Origin: Gammaproteobacteria bacterium
GTDB lineage: Bacteria > Pseudomonadota > Gammaproteobacteria > JACKNK01
Length of the DNA stretch: 64,000 bases
Reading direction: 5' to 3'
NCBI GenBank assembly: GCA_024234895.1
Contig: JACKNJ010000004.1
Coordinates: 186,001-250,000, forward strand
Below, piece after piece: positions 1-12,318 of the stretch. Positions within the stretch are counted from its first letter, which is position 1. Each line of letters opens with the position of its first letter. Position numbers and translations under genes: made by a program. The notes below the pieces were generated by a model that searched no databases, had not been told where the DNA came from, and saw only the letters and a program-made list of their open reading frames with translations.

Positions 1-2
1 TC

Positions 3-452
3 ACCGCCGCCGGTTTCGCGGCCTTGCAGGCGGAAAGCAAGGCCCTGTGGACGCGGCGCGCGGAGGTGACCAAGGCGGTGACCGCTGCGGCCGCCGAGGG
101 GGATCGCTCCGAGAACGCGGAGTACATCTACCGCAAGAAGGAACTGCGCGAGATCGACCGCCGCATCCGCTACCTGCAGGTGCGCCTGCCGAAGCTGCAT
201 GTGGTCGCGGAAATGCCCGACGATCCCGACAAGGTGCGTTTCGGCGCCTGGGTCACGCTGGAAGACGAGGACGGCAACGAGGTCACTCATCGCATCGTCG
301 GCGCGGACGAGTTCGATCCCACCAAGCGCTGGATCAGCATCGACTCACCGGTCGCACGCGCCCTGCTCGGCCATGGTCTGGACGACGAGATCACCGTCAC
401 CACGCCGACCGGCAGCCATCGCTACTGGATCACCGACATCCGCTACCAGTGA
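3..452 (+). CDS. greB: Transcription elongation factor GreB (5' end cut by window)
   Basis: GreB enters the secondary channel of RNA polymerase and stimulates cleavage of backtracked transcripts. The frame is open to the left edge, and the first visible residues (TAAGFAALQAESKALW) align with the region a few residues after the usual GreB start, so only about ten residues should be missing. The coiled-coil portion carries the family signature GDRSENAEY followed by KKxLREIDRRIRYL. The C-terminal FKBP-like domain carries RIVGADEF and ISIDSPVARALLG. This pattern is closer to GreB than to GreA. The stop codon overlaps the GTG start proposed for the next gene. A TTG at 24 is in frame but is probably internal. 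Confidence 0.93.
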   Translation, partial: TAAGFAALQAESKALWTRRAEVTKAVTAAAAEGDRSENAEYIYRKKELREIDRRIRYLQVRLPKLHVVAEMPDDPDKVRFGAWVTLEDEDGNEVTHRIVGADEFDPTKRWISIDSPVARALLGHGLDDEITVTTPTGSHRYWITDIRYQ

Positions 453-802
453 GCGGGCGCCTGATCTTCGTCTACAACGCCGACAGCGGGCGCCTGCACG
501 CCTGGCTGGACATCGGCCACAAACTGCTGCGCCCGGATACCTATCACTGCGATCTGTGCCGCATCACCCACGGCGTGTTCAAGGAACATCGGGCCTGGAA
601 GGCATTCCGGGAACGCAGCGATATCCCGCTGGAATTCCTGCACCGCGATGAATTCGAGGCGCGTTATCCGCTCGACCGGTTCGACTACCCGGTGGTGTTG
701 CGGGAAAACGCGGATGGCGAACGCGTGGTCGTCCTGTCACAGACCGACCTGCGGGGCATCGATGATGTCGCGGACCTGATCCGCGCGTTGCCGGGCAGCT
801 AG
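449..802 (+). CDS. Conserved hypothetical protein with a CxxC motif
   Basis: This 117-residue frame starts at a GTG overlapping the greB stop, which suggests coupled translation. The N-terminus reads LIFVYNADSGRLHAWLDIGHKL and is followed by a Cys34-x2-Cys37 pair. I recognise it as a family of small uncharacterised proteins in proteobacteria whose members share the VYNAxSG opening and the CxxC. The CxxC could bind metal or be redox-active, but nothing in the sequence decides this. No signal peptide or membrane segment is visible. The frame is open further upstream, but the start inside greB used here gives the conserved N-terminus. Confidence 0.7.
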   Translation: MSGRLIFVYNADSGRLHAWLDIGHKLLRPDTYHCDLCRITHGVFKEHRAWKAFRERSDIPLEFLHRDEFEARYPLDRFDYPVVLRENADGERVVVLSQTDLRGIDDVADLIRALPGS

Positions 803-829
803 TGTGGCTCGCACCACTTTCTCCAGTCC

Positions 830-954
830 GTAGGGCGGAAGCCGAAGGCGTTCCGCCAGACGACGGTCGGCGCGCCCAACCACGTTTGGAAAGACTCATT
901 GTTCGGCGTCAATCCGAACGACAGCCGGCGGAACGCCTGCGGCTTCCGCCCTAC
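830..954. repeat. Inverted pair of REP-like elements, family A
   Basis: Two 28-base arms, 830-857 (GTAGGGCGGAAGCCG then AAGGCGTTCCGCC) and 927-954 (its reverse complement with one or two changes), face each other across about 70 bases. The pair fills the gap between two convergent genes. A related single element begins at 13662. Such elements are typically mobilised or spread as REP or BIME units; here they may also act as a transcription barrier. Confidence 0.75.
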
Positions 955-1038
955 GCTCTGTCACCCGCCCGACAGCCTGATCCGGTCACGTAGCCGGGCA
1001 GGGTGTGGTGAGCGCGGCGAATCGCACCGCATAAACAA

Positions 1039-1587
1039 CTATTTCGCGGCTTCCTTGTAGGTCTGCCAGGACACCCGCACCTGGCGCTCCTCGTCGGACA
1101 CCCAGGCCTCGCCGTCCTGGATCAGCACCGACAGTTCCATGCCGCGTTGCGCGAGCGCGGCCAGCGCCTCGCCGACACCATCATCGAAGCACCGCACCGA
1201 CAGGTTGTGGAAGCGTTGCAGGGCATCGCCGTGCTGCTTCCACCAGACCGTCGAGGGGCGTTCGTGGTAGCCGTAGACCACCACCTCGTGCGCCCGGCCA
1301 CAGGCGCGGCGGATGCGTTTCTCGTCCGGCTGGCCGAGTTCGATCCACAGCACGATCTCGTGGCCGAGATTGCGCATCCACAGGTCCGGCTCGTCGTCGC
1401 TGCTGAGTCCGCGCGTGAACTGGAGCGCCTCGTCGGCGTGCAGCGCAAAGGCCATCACCCGCGCCATCATCCGCACGTCGTTCTCGGAGGGGTGCTGGGC
1501 GATGGTCAGGTCGTGGGTCGCGTAGTAGCCGCGATCCATGTCCGAGATCTGCAAGCGGCATTTGTAGATCGTCGCCGAGAGAGCCAT
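1039..1587 (-). CDS. yaeQ: YaeQ family protein
   Basis: The 182-residue product matches YaeQ over its whole length, opening with MALSATIYKCRLQISDMDRG and containing the conserved HPSEND and GLSSDDEPDLW segments. Known YaeQ structures have a variant PD-(D/E)xK nuclease-like fold, but the biological role is unsettled; early links to RfaH-type regulation are weak. The start codon lies one base downstream of the bcp stop, and the gene is last in a three-gene reverse operon with bcp and a 5'-nucleotidase. No signal peptide is seen, so it is probably cytosolic. Confidence 0.92.
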   Translation of the reverse strand: MALSATIYKCRLQISDMDRGYYATHDLTIAQHPSENDVRMMARVMAFALHADEALQFTRGLSSDDEPDLWMRNLGHEIVLWIELGQPDEKRIRRACGRAHEVVVYGYHERPSTVWWKQHGDALQRFHNLSVRCFDDGVGEALAALAQRGMELSVLIQDGEAWVSDEERQVRVSWQTYKEAAK

Positions 1588-1588
1588 G

Positions 1589-2041
1589 TCAGGGATTCCC
1601 CGCCAGCACCCGATCGATCAGCGCCTTGTGATCGCCGAGGAAGAAATCGGCCAGCGCGCGCGCCTTCACGCGCCCGTCCGGGCCGATCAGGAAGGTCGCG
1701 CGGCGCACCCCGAAACCGAGCGGCCCGCTGACGCCGAAGGCCTTGATCGCGACCTTGTCGACATCGGCCAGCAGCGGGAACGGCAGGCCGTGCTCCGCCG
1801 CGAAACGCCGATGGCTCGCCTCGTCCTGCGGGCTGATGCCGATCAGCTGCACCGCGGAGGCATCCAGTTCCGGCCACACGTCGCGGAAGGCGCAGGCCTC
1901 GCGGGTGCACACCGGGGTGAAATCGGCCGGGTAGAAATAGACCACCAGACCGCGCTCGCCGATGTGGTCACGCAGGTCCACGGCATCGCCGTTCTGGTCC
2001 CGCAGACTGACCTCGGGCATGCGGTCGCCAACCTGAAGCAT
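1589..2041 (-). CDS. bcp: Peroxiredoxin, Bcp/PrxQ type
   Basis: This thiol peroxidase reduces H2O2 and organic hydroperoxides using thioredoxin. The 150-residue product has the AhpC/TSA core, with peroxidatic Cys45 in TPVCTREAC and a resolving Cys50 five residues later, the same spacing as in E. coli Bcp. The ATG at 2041 was chosen because it is preceded by a GAGGG ribosome site and gives the normal family N-terminus MLQVGDRMPEVSL. An upstream in-frame ATG at 2080 would overlap the preceding gene. It lies 10 bases after the 5'-nucleotidase stop, so co-transcription is likely. Confidence 0.93.
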   Translation of the reverse strand: MLQVGDRMPEVSLRDQNGDAVDLRDHIGERGLVVYFYPADFTPVCTREACAFRDVWPELDASAVQLIGISPQDEASHRRFAAEHGLPFPLLADVDKVAIKAFGVSGPLGFGVRRATFLIGPDGRVKARALADFFLGDHKALIDRVLAGNP

Positions 2042-2051
2042 GGGTCCGCCC

Positions 2052-2960
2052 TCAACCGTTGATGACGCCGCTCGGCACATGGCCGGCGGGGACGTGTTCG
2101 ATGGCGCTTTCGCAATGCCCGAACTGGTCGTCGAAAAAGATGTCGGCGCCGAAGGCCTTGAGGAAATCGCCCTTGGCGAGCCCCCCGAGGAAGACCGCCT
2201 CGTCGATGCGGATGCCCCAATGGCGCAGGGTCAGGATCACCCGCTTGTGCGCGGGCGCCGAACGCGCGGTGACCAGCGCCGTGCGGATCGGCGAGGCATC
2301 CGCCGGGTATTCCGCCTGGATACGTTGCAAGGCGCTCAGGAAGGTGTGGAACGGCCCGACCTCGAGCGGTCTGTCGGCGGCTTCCTGCTCGCTGCGGCTG
2401 AACGCGTCCAGACCCTGTTCCTGGTAGACCCGCTCGGCCTCGTCCGAAAACAGCACCGCGTCGCCGTCGAAGGCGATGCGCAACTGGCCGGGATCGCCAT
2501 CCGCCCCGCTCGCGGCCTTGCGCGGAAAGACCGTCGCCGCCGCGATGCCGGCGGCCAGCGCGTTGCGCACGTCGTCGGGATGACTGGACAGGAACAGATG
2601 CGCGCCGAACGAGGTGGCGTAGCGATATGGCCGGTTGCCGCCAGTGAACGCGGCGCGGGTGATGCCGAGCCCGTAATGCTGGATCGAGTTGAACACCCGC
2701 AGGCCGGTATCGGCGCTGTTGCGGGACAGCAGAATCACCTCAACCCTTGGGTGCCGCGGCCGATCCTTGTTCAGTGCCAGCAATTTCTCGACCAGCGCGA
2801 ACGCGCCGCCTTTGGCGAGCACGTCGTTTTCGTGCTTTATCTGATATTCGTAATAGGCATCCAGCCCCTGCTCCTCGAACACCCTGTTGCTCTCGTCGAG
2901 ATCGAACAGCGCGCGCGAGGAGATGGCCACCACCAGCTTGTCGTCGAATGTTTTCGGCAT
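2052..2960 (-). CDS. 5'-nucleotidase, cytosolic type I family
   Basis: The 302-residue protein belongs to the 5'-nucleotidase family related to eukaryotic cytosolic cN-I (Pfam 5-nucleotidase, HAD superfamily), which dephosphorylates nucleoside monophosphates. Visible family features are ISSRALFDLDESN near residues 13-25 (HAD-type aspartates Asp20 and Asp22), the GLDAYYEYQ segment, and a second acidic block RIAFDGDAVLFSDE. The ATG at 2960 gives the conserved start MPKTFDDKLVV. An upstream in-frame codon at 3029 would add a poorly conserved leader. It is first gene of the reverse operon with bcp and yaeQ. The substrate is not deducible from sequence alone. Confidence 0.85.
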   Translation of the reverse strand: MPKTFDDKLVVAISSRALFDLDESNRVFEEQGLDAYYEYQIKHENDVLAKGGAFALVEKLLALNKDRPRHPRVEVILLSRNSADTGLRVFNSIQHYGLGITRAAFTGGNRPYRYATSFGAHLFLSSHPDDVRNALAAGIAAATVFPRKAASGADGDPGQLRIAFDGDAVLFSDEAERVYQEQGLDAFSRSEQEAADRPLEVGPFHTFLSALQRIQAEYPADASPIRTALVTARSAPAHKRVILTLRHWGIRIDEAVFLGGLAKGDFLKAFGADIFFDDQFGHCESAIEHVPAGHVPSGVING

Positions 2961-3090
2961 GCGGCTTGTATAACTGATTGCGAACGTACTGACCATGGAC
3001 ACAATCGTGGTGACCGACATCAACGTCACAAATCACGGATACTGCTTGACTGGAAGGCGACAACGCACCCATCCCACTTCGGAATCCACC

Positions 3091-4257
3091 ATGCGCATCG
3101 AGACCTACCATCACGACACCGCCCAGGGCTGGTCACAGCCTTTCGACACCAGCCTGGATGGCCCCCGGACCCTGGTGCTGGTGTTCGGCGACAGCACCCT
3201 GCTCGATGACGCCACCCCGCTCGATGCGCTGACCGCCGCCTATCCGCACTCACTCGTGATGGGTTGCTCGACCGCCGGCGAGATTCTCGACACCCGCATC
3301 AATGACCAGAGCCTCGCGGTCGCCGTGACCCGCTTCGAGCGCACCGACCTGCGCATGGCCAGCGCGATCCTCGCCGACATGACCGACGGCGACGCCGTCT
3401 CCGAACAGGCCGGCGCCCAGCTCGCGGCGCAGCTCGCCGGTGACGGTCTGCGCGCGGTGTTCGTGCTCTCCGATGGCCTTGCCGTCAACGGCAGCGAACT
3501 GGTCCGCGGCATCAACGCGGGCCTGTCGGAAGACGTGGTCGTGACCGGTGGACTGGCCGGCGACGGCGCGCGTTTCAACCGCACCTGGGTCATCAGTGGC
3601 AACCGTCCGCTTCCCGGCCACGTCACCGCGCTCGGCCTGTACGGCGACCACATCCGTGTCGGTCACGGCTCCAAGGGCGGCTGGGACATCTTCGGCCCGG
3701 AACGCAAGGTCACGCGGTCCCGCGCGAACGTGCTCTACGAACTCGACGGTCGGCCCGCGCTGGACCTCTACAAGGAATACCTGGGCGAACTCGCCGACGG
3801 GCTGCCCGCCACCGGTCTGCGCTTCCCGCTGGCGCTGCGCGAGAACCGCGACGCCGAGAAGCAACTGGTGCGCACGATCCTCGCGATCGACGAGGACGCG
3901 AAATCGATGACCTTTGCCGGCGACATCCCGGAAGGCTGGATGGCGCAGCTGATGCGCGCCAATTTCGACCAGCTCGTCGAGGGCGCGGAAAACGCCGCGC
4001 TGATGACCGCGAACCGGGGCGACGACACCCCGCCCGCCGGCGAACCGATGCTGGCGGTCGCGATCTCCTGCGTCGGTCGCCGCATGGTGCTCGGTGAGGA
4101 ATCGGAGGAAGAGGTCGAGGCCACGCAGTCGATCTTCCCGCCCGGCACCCGGCAGATCGGGTTCTATTCGTATGGCGAACTTTCGCCCTACGCGACCGGC
4201 TCCTGCGATCTGCACAACCAGACCATGACCCTGACGACCTTCCACGAGATCGCCTGA
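3091..4257 (+). CDS. FIST domain sensory protein
   Basis: The product is 388 residues: a FIST N domain (about 25-220) with the hallmark GCSTAGEI at 58-65, then a FIST C domain (about 225-375) ending in a GFYSYGELSPY block. FIST proteins are predicted small-ligand sensors, often encoded beside histidine kinases, cyclic-di-GMP enzymes or chemoreceptors. No signal peptide or membrane helix is visible, so sensing should be intracellular. The ATG at 3091 begins the conserved region; a longer frame reaches back to 2995. The next gene, a hybrid histidine kinase, starts 25 bases downstream on the same strand, which makes the pair a probable sensor-kinase module. Confidence 0.9.
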   Translation: MRIETYHHDTAQGWSQPFDTSLDGPRTLVLVFGDSTLLDDATPLDALTAAYPHSLVMGCSTAGEILDTRINDQSLAVAVTRFERTDLRMASAILADMTDGDAVSEQAGAQLAAQLAGDGLRAVFVLSDGLAVNGSELVRGINAGLSEDVVVTGGLAGDGARFNRTWVISGNRPLPGHVTALGLYGDHIRVGHGSKGGWDIFGPERKVTRSRANVLYELDGRPALDLYKEYLGELADGLPATGLRFPLALRENRDAEKQLVRTILAIDEDAKSMTFAGDIPEGWMAQLMRANFDQLVEGAENAALMTANRGDDTPPAGEPMLAVAISCVGRRMVLGEESEEEVEATQSIFPPGTRQIGFYSYGELSPYATGSCDLHNQTMTLTTFHEIA

Positions 4258-4282
4258 GACCACGCCCGATCTGACCCGCCGC

Positions 4283-7678
<3,396 letters not shown>

Positions 7679-7714
7679 GTCCGACAGGCGGCTCAGCCCA
7701 GACTCAGCCCAAAC

Positions 7715-9955
7715 TCAGCCCAGAGCCGCCCCGAAGCGCGCTCGCAACAGCGCCTTCACCCTCGCCAGCGTGCGGCCCAGTTCTTCCACCCAGGCCGCGT
7801 CCGGCTGTGGCGGTGTGGCGGTACAGGCTTTCACCAGCGGACTGATCCCGAAGCTCTCGGCGGCCTGCTTCAGCCTGTCGATCTCGGCCTGCCGCATCGC
7901 CGGGTCGGCGAGGTGCTCGCCGATACGGCCGATGCGACGCGCGGCCTCATCCAGGAACACCTTCAACACCCGCCCGGCGCCGGCCTCGCCCAATCGCCCG
8001 ATCAAGGCCGCCAGCGCGTCGGCATCGATTGCCGCCCCGCCGCCATCGTCAGGTCGCAGCCAGCGCGCCACCGCCGCCAGCAGATCTTCGCGGCGGATCG
8101 GCTTGGCGACGACTTCCGCCATGCCCGCCTCGCCGCAGGCGCGGAGGTCGTCCGGAAAGACATTCGCGGTGACCGCGATGACCGGAACCTGGCCCCGCCG
8201 ACCGGACAACCGGCGAATCTCGCGGGTCGCGCTGAGACCGTCCATCACCGGCATCTGCAAGTCCATCAGGATCAGATTCCAGTCCTCGTCGCGCGCGCGC
8301 GCCACGGCCTCGGCACCGTTCTCGGCGGTCTCGACCGCATAGCCCGCCTTCGCCAGCATCGCCTGGGCAACCATGCGATTGGCCGGGCTGTCCTCGACCA
8401 GCAGGAGACGCGCACCCTCCGGCGCGACGTTGCCCTCGCGCCGCCCATGCAACTCGGTCGACATCCGCTGGCGCTGCAATGCCTCGACCAGCCAATGCGC
8501 CATGCTCTTCTGGCGCACCGGCTTGACCAGGAACGCATCGAAGCCCTTGGCATGCAGATCGAGCGGCGCTCCCCGGTCGCGGTCACCGACCATCGACACC
8601 AGGGTCAGCGTGGAAAAATCCTTGATCGCGCGGATGCGATTGGCCAGCTCGGTGCCATCCAGGTCGGGCAGATTCAGGTCGAGGATCGCGAGGTCGTAGG
8701 GCTTTTCGATCCGCACCGCCTCCTGCAGCACCCGCACGGCCCGGGTGCCGTCCTCGACGGTATCGACATCCACATTCCAGGCGTGCAGCTGCTCGCGGAT
8801 CGCGGCCAGACTGCTGCGGTTGTCATCGACCAGCAGGCAACGCGCGCCCTCGAGACGAACCCGCCGCGCCTGCCAGGCATCGGGCTCGGCGCCCGCATCC
8901 GGCAGCGCGAGCTCGAACTGAAAACGAGTGCCATCGCCCTGACGGCTGTCGAACCCCAGTTCACCGCCGAGCAGATCGACCAGCCGGCGCGCGAGCGGCA
9001 GACCGACATCGCTCTGACCTCCGGCCACGAGATCGCTGCCGGCCAGGTCGGCCGCCCACTGGGTCCGCGCCACGTCGTCGAGTCCATCACCGGAATCGCT
9101 GAGTTCGAAGACGATCGCATCCACGCCCCCGCCATGGCGCAGGCTGATCACGGCACCACCGGCATGCGTGTGGGTGACCGCGCGGCGCAGCAGCAGGTTC
9201 AGTATCTGTTCGATCCGCTCGGCGTCGCCCTCGACACGGGCGGGCACGGCCGGATCGATGAAGCTCGCCAGTTCGATGCCCTGCTGGCGCGCCAGCGGCG
9301 CCCAGCGTTCGATCACCTTGTCGACCATCAGGGTGGGATCGAACACCACCTTCACCGGCGACACGCGACCGGCCAGCAGCTCGCTGTAGTCGAACAGATC
9401 TCGCACTGTGCCCCACAGGTCCTGCGCGGAACTGCGGGCGTTGGCGAGCAACTGCTGCTGCCCTCCGTCCAGGGGGCTGTCCGCCAGCAGGCCGAGCGCA
9501 CTGAGCATCGTGTTCAGCGAGGGTCGCATCTCCTCGTTGAGCGCGCCGACCAGCGAGCGCCCGGAATCGTCGACCGCCGCAGCGCGCAAGGCGCGGGAAC
9601 CCGGCTCGGCGTCGATCAGCTCAAGCAGCTCGCGCGACACCGGGTCGGTCAGCCGGGGCATCGGGGTATCCGGCGCTTTGGCGCGTTGGCGCAGGTAGGC
9701 CAGCAGCGCGCGATTCTGGGCGTGGCGATGATCGGCCTGCGCCCGCCATGCCGGCCAAACCAGAGCCACGCTCGCGAGCAGCAGCGCGACCGGCAGCAGC
9801 GCGGACGAATAGGGGATTCCGTGGCCGAACGCGAGCGCCACCACCAGGGCGCCGGCGACGATCTGGAGCGTCAGAGAAAGCAGGAACCAACGACCGCGCA
9901 ACTGCAAAACGTATGTCCGGGAGGCGTGTGTACACCCTTGATGCAAGCTGCGCAC
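7715..9955 (-). CDS. Membrane-bound degenerate hybrid histidine kinase with two intact receiver domains
   Basis: This 746-residue protein has two membrane segments (about 23-45 and 50-68), then a HisKA-HATPase-REC-REC-Hpt layout. The HisKA motif reads NEEMRPSLN, which puts Glu141 where the phosphoacceptor His should be. The N-box Asn is Arg258 (LLRRAV), and the G2 box is eroded (QSDVGLPL), although DSGDG (287-291) remains. The C-terminal Hpt-like segment reads EIDRLKQAA, with Asp693 in place of His. Both receivers keep their acidic residues, Asp426 and Asp565, and Lys478 and Lys618. The frame is unbroken. It is convergent with the intact kinase, 36 bases apart. A phosphate sink or scaffold role is an inference. 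Confidence 0.88.
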   Translation of the reverse strand: MRSLHQGCTHASRTYVLQLRGRWFLLSLTLQIVAGALVVALAFGHGIPYSSALLPVALLLASVALVWPAWRAQADHRHAQNRALLAYLRQRAKAPDTPMPRLTDPVSRELLELIDAEPGSRALRAAAVDDSGRSLVGALNEEMRPSLNTMLSALGLLADSPLDGGQQQLLANARSSAQDLWGTVRDLFDYSELLAGRVSPVKVVFDPTLMVDKVIERWAPLARQQGIELASFIDPAVPARVEGDAERIEQILNLLLRRAVTHTHAGGAVISLRHGGGVDAIVFELSDSGDGLDDVARTQWAADLAGSDLVAGGQSDVGLPLARRLVDLLGGELGFDSRQGDGTRFQFELALPDAGAEPDAWQARRVRLEGARCLLVDDNRSSLAAIREQLHAWNVDVDTVEDGTRAVRVLQEAVRIEKPYDLAILDLNLPDLDGTELANRIRAIKDFSTLTLVSMVGDRDRGAPLDLHAKGFDAFLVKPVRQKSMAHWLVEALQRQRMSTELHGRREGNVAPEGARLLLVEDSPANRMVAQAMLAKAGYAVETAENGAEAVARARDEDWNLILMDLQMPVMDGLSATREIRRLSGRRGQVPVIAVTANVFPDDLRACGEAGMAEVVAKPIRREDLLAAVARWLRPDDGGGAAIDADALAALIGRLGEAGAGRVLKVFLDEAARRIGRIGEHLADPAMRQAEIDRLKQAAESFGISPLVKACTATPPQPDAAWVEELGRTLARVKALLRARFGAALG

Positions 9956-10462
9956 CAGTCGCCCGACATGGCAGCTCGTTCGCGGATCGACCGGGCCGTC
10001 ACGGCGACCAGCGATGCATCGGCCAATGAACGCGAACGGGAAAATTGACGGGGCGACCAGGACTGCTCGAGGGTCCGCCTGGGCACGGCTCGTTATCCAG
10101 GCAACCTCATGGCTGGCGCGTGCTGGCCGGCCAGTAAACGTCCCGCTGCACGCGCTTGCGGCGCAACGTCTTGCTGGCGGACACGTCGGCTGATCGCTGT
10201 CCGCTGGCGCTCATTCGCGGACCAGCGTCACTGTCACCGTCGCCACCAAAGCGCAAGAAATCGGACGCGTGCGGCATGGGGTCCGAACCGACCGGGACCG
10301 ACGACCAGCCGGTATCGCCAGCCAGGCGATCTGTTTCGGAATTGCGAGGAGGTTTGCTTTCTGCGACGCGGGAGCTGACCCATCCCCGGACGCAAGGCCA
10401 TCGGGGTCAGGCCGCCCGGCAGGTTACACTCGCGCCCCTCTCCCGCCTCACCAGGGCCCCGC
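9956..10462. other. Long divergent intergenic region without a recognisable gene
   Basis: About 507 bases separate the divergent degenerate kinase and the RNB exoribonuclease. I see no open frame with a ribosome site or familiar product, no tRNA, and no member of the repeat families found elsewhere. It presumably contains both promoters, but no convincing -35/-10 pair stands out in this GC-rich sequence. Confidence 0.5.
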
Positions 10463-12286
10463 ATGACACTCCGCACCGACGCCCTCGTCGTCTACAAGCG
10501 CCGCCCCGCGCGGATCACCGGCGTCGCCGACAAGATCGAGATCATCACCGCGGATGGCCAGAGCAAGCGTGTGCGCGACAAGGACGTCACCCTGCTGCAT
10601 CCGGGTCCGGTGCGCACGCTGCCGGGCGACGACGTCGCCGATATCGGGGACGACACCCTTGCCGAGACCTGGGAACTGCTGGATGGCGAGGTCACCACAC
10701 TGACCGAGCTCGCCGAGCTGCTTTGCGGCGACACCTCGGCAGAGTCCCTGTGGCAGGCGTGGCGCGTGCGCGACGACGGCCTGTGGTTCGAAGGCGATGG
10801 CGACACGGTTCTCCCCCGCGCCCGCGAGAGCATCGACAGCGATCGGAGCGAACGCGACCGCAAGGCCAACGAAGCCGCCGCCTGGGACGGCCTGATCGCC
10901 CGCCTGCGCGCCGGCCGGATGCAGGATGAAGACCGCAAACCGCTGGCCGAGGTCGAGCGCGTCGCGCTGGAGGCGCAGCCCGGCAGCCGCATCCTCAAGG
11001 CACTGGAGCTGCCCGAGACGCCCGAATCCGCGCACAAGCTGCTGCTGCGCCTGGCTTACTGGCCGGAGTCAATGAACCCCTGGCCCCAGCGCTTCGGCCT
11101 GACGCTCGGCGAACCCCGGCACGCCGTGCCCGACCTGCCGGACGAGGAGCGCCTCGACCTGACCCATCTCGATTCCTGGGCGATCGACGACGCCGGCAAC
11201 CAGGACCCGGACGACGCGATCGCCGTCGATGGCGACATGCTCTGGGTGCATGTCGCCGACGTCGCCGCGCTGGTCACGCCGGACAGCGAACTCGATCTGG
11301 CCGCGCGCGAACGCGGCGCCAATCTTTACCTTCCTGAAACCACCTGGCCGATGCTCCCGCAAGCGATCACCGACCGCCTCGGACTCGGCCTCGCCGAGGT
11401 CTCGCCGGCGCTGTCCTTCGGCATGCGCGTGCTCGACAACGGCGACATCGAGGACATCCGCATCGCGCCGAGTTGGGTCAGGGTCAAACGCATCAGCTAC
11501 GAGGACGCCGACACCGCCCTCGACGAACCGCCCTTCGCGGCGATCAACGCCGTCACCCAGCGCGGCTACGACAAGCGCATGACCAACAGCGCGGCCACGA
11601 TCCGCCTGCCGGAGGTGCGCGTGCGGGTGACCGACGGCGTGGTCGATATCCGCCCGCTGCCGTCGCTGCGGTCCCGCGCGATGGTCACCAACGCGATGCT
11701 GCTCGCCGGTGAGGCGGCCGCGCGTTACGCCGACGCCAACGTGATCCCCTTCCCCTACTCCACGCAGGCGCCGCCCGACAGCATCGAGACCCCCGAGACG
11801 CCCGCGCAGATGTGGGCCTATCGCAAGAAGTTCAAACGCACGCAGATGCAGACCAGTCCGGAACTGCATTCCGGGCTCGGCCTGCCCATGTATTCCCAGG
11901 CCACCAGCCCGTTGCGCCGCTATCTCGATCTGGTCGTCCACCAGCAGCTGCGCGCGCATCTGCGTGGCGCGCCGCTGATCGACCACGAGGGCATGGTCGA
12001 ACGCATCGGGCGCGCGGACGTGCTGACCGGCGCGGTGCGCAAGGCCGAGCGCCAGTCGAACCGCCACTGGACCCTCGTCTGGTTGCAGCAGCACCCGGAC
12101 TGGCGGGGCGAGGCGGTGGTCGTCGACCGCCGCGACCGGCGCGGCACGCTACTGATCCCGGAACTGGCGCTGGATACGGTGATGTCCCTGCCGCCACAGC
12201 TCACCCCGGATGAGACATTGACCTTGCGTTACAAGGGTGCCAATTTCCCGGACCTGAGCGCGTCTTTCGCCATCGATAACGAATAA
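10463..12286 (+). CDS. RNB-domain exoribonuclease (RNase II/R family)
   Basis: The 607-residue product contains the RNB catalytic domain, which degrades RNA 3' to 5'. The metal-binding acidic cluster AIDDAGNQDPDDAIAV provides Asp242, Asp248, Asp250 and Asp251, with the RNase II spacing. The later block YSQATSPLRRYLDLVVHQQL corresponds to the conserved TSPIRRYxDL region. The N-terminal 200 residues do not show standard cold-shock domains, and no clear S1 domain is visible. It is shorter than RNase R and nearer in size to RNase II, but diverged, so I do not assign rnb. It is followed by rsd 32 bases later. Confidence 0.9.
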   Translation: MTLRTDALVVYKRRPARITGVADKIEIITADGQSKRVRDKDVTLLHPGPVRTLPGDDVADIGDDTLAETWELLDGEVTTLTELAELLCGDTSAESLWQAWRVRDDGLWFEGDGDTVLPRARESIDSDRSERDRKANEAAAWDGLIARLRAGRMQDEDRKPLAEVERVALEAQPGSRILKALELPETPESAHKLLLRLAYWPESMNPWPQRFGLTLGEPRHAVPDLPDEERLDLTHLDSWAIDDAGNQDPDDAIAVDGDMLWVHVADVAALVTPDSELDLAARERGANLYLPETTWPMLPQAITDRLGLGLAEVSPALSFGMRVLDNGDIEDIRIAPSWVRVKRISYEDADTALDEPPFAAINAVTQRGYDKRMTNSAATIRLPEVRVRVTDGVVDIRPLPSLRSRAMVTNAMLLAGEAAARYADANVIPFPYSTQAPPDSIETPETPAQMWAYRKKFKRTQMQTSPELHSGLGLPMYSQATSPLRRYLDLVVHQQLRAHLRGAPLIDHEGMVERIGRADVLTGAVRKAERQSNRHWTLVWLQQHPDWRGEAVVVDRRDRRGTLLIPELALDTVMSLPPQLTPDETLTLRYKGANFPDLSASFAIDNE

Positions 12287-12318
12287 CGACAACACACCGC
12301 ACATCGCTGGATACCGGA

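Noticed and set aside
7715..9955. A frameshift or assembly error in the degenerate kinase
   Set aside because: The frame is open for 746 codons, receiver motifs are in the same frame, and substitutions are scattered, not localised to a frameshift block.
10156..10929. Open frame in the gap before the RNB gene
   Set aside because: Arg-rich composition, overlap with the real exoribonuclease in another frame and no ribosome site.
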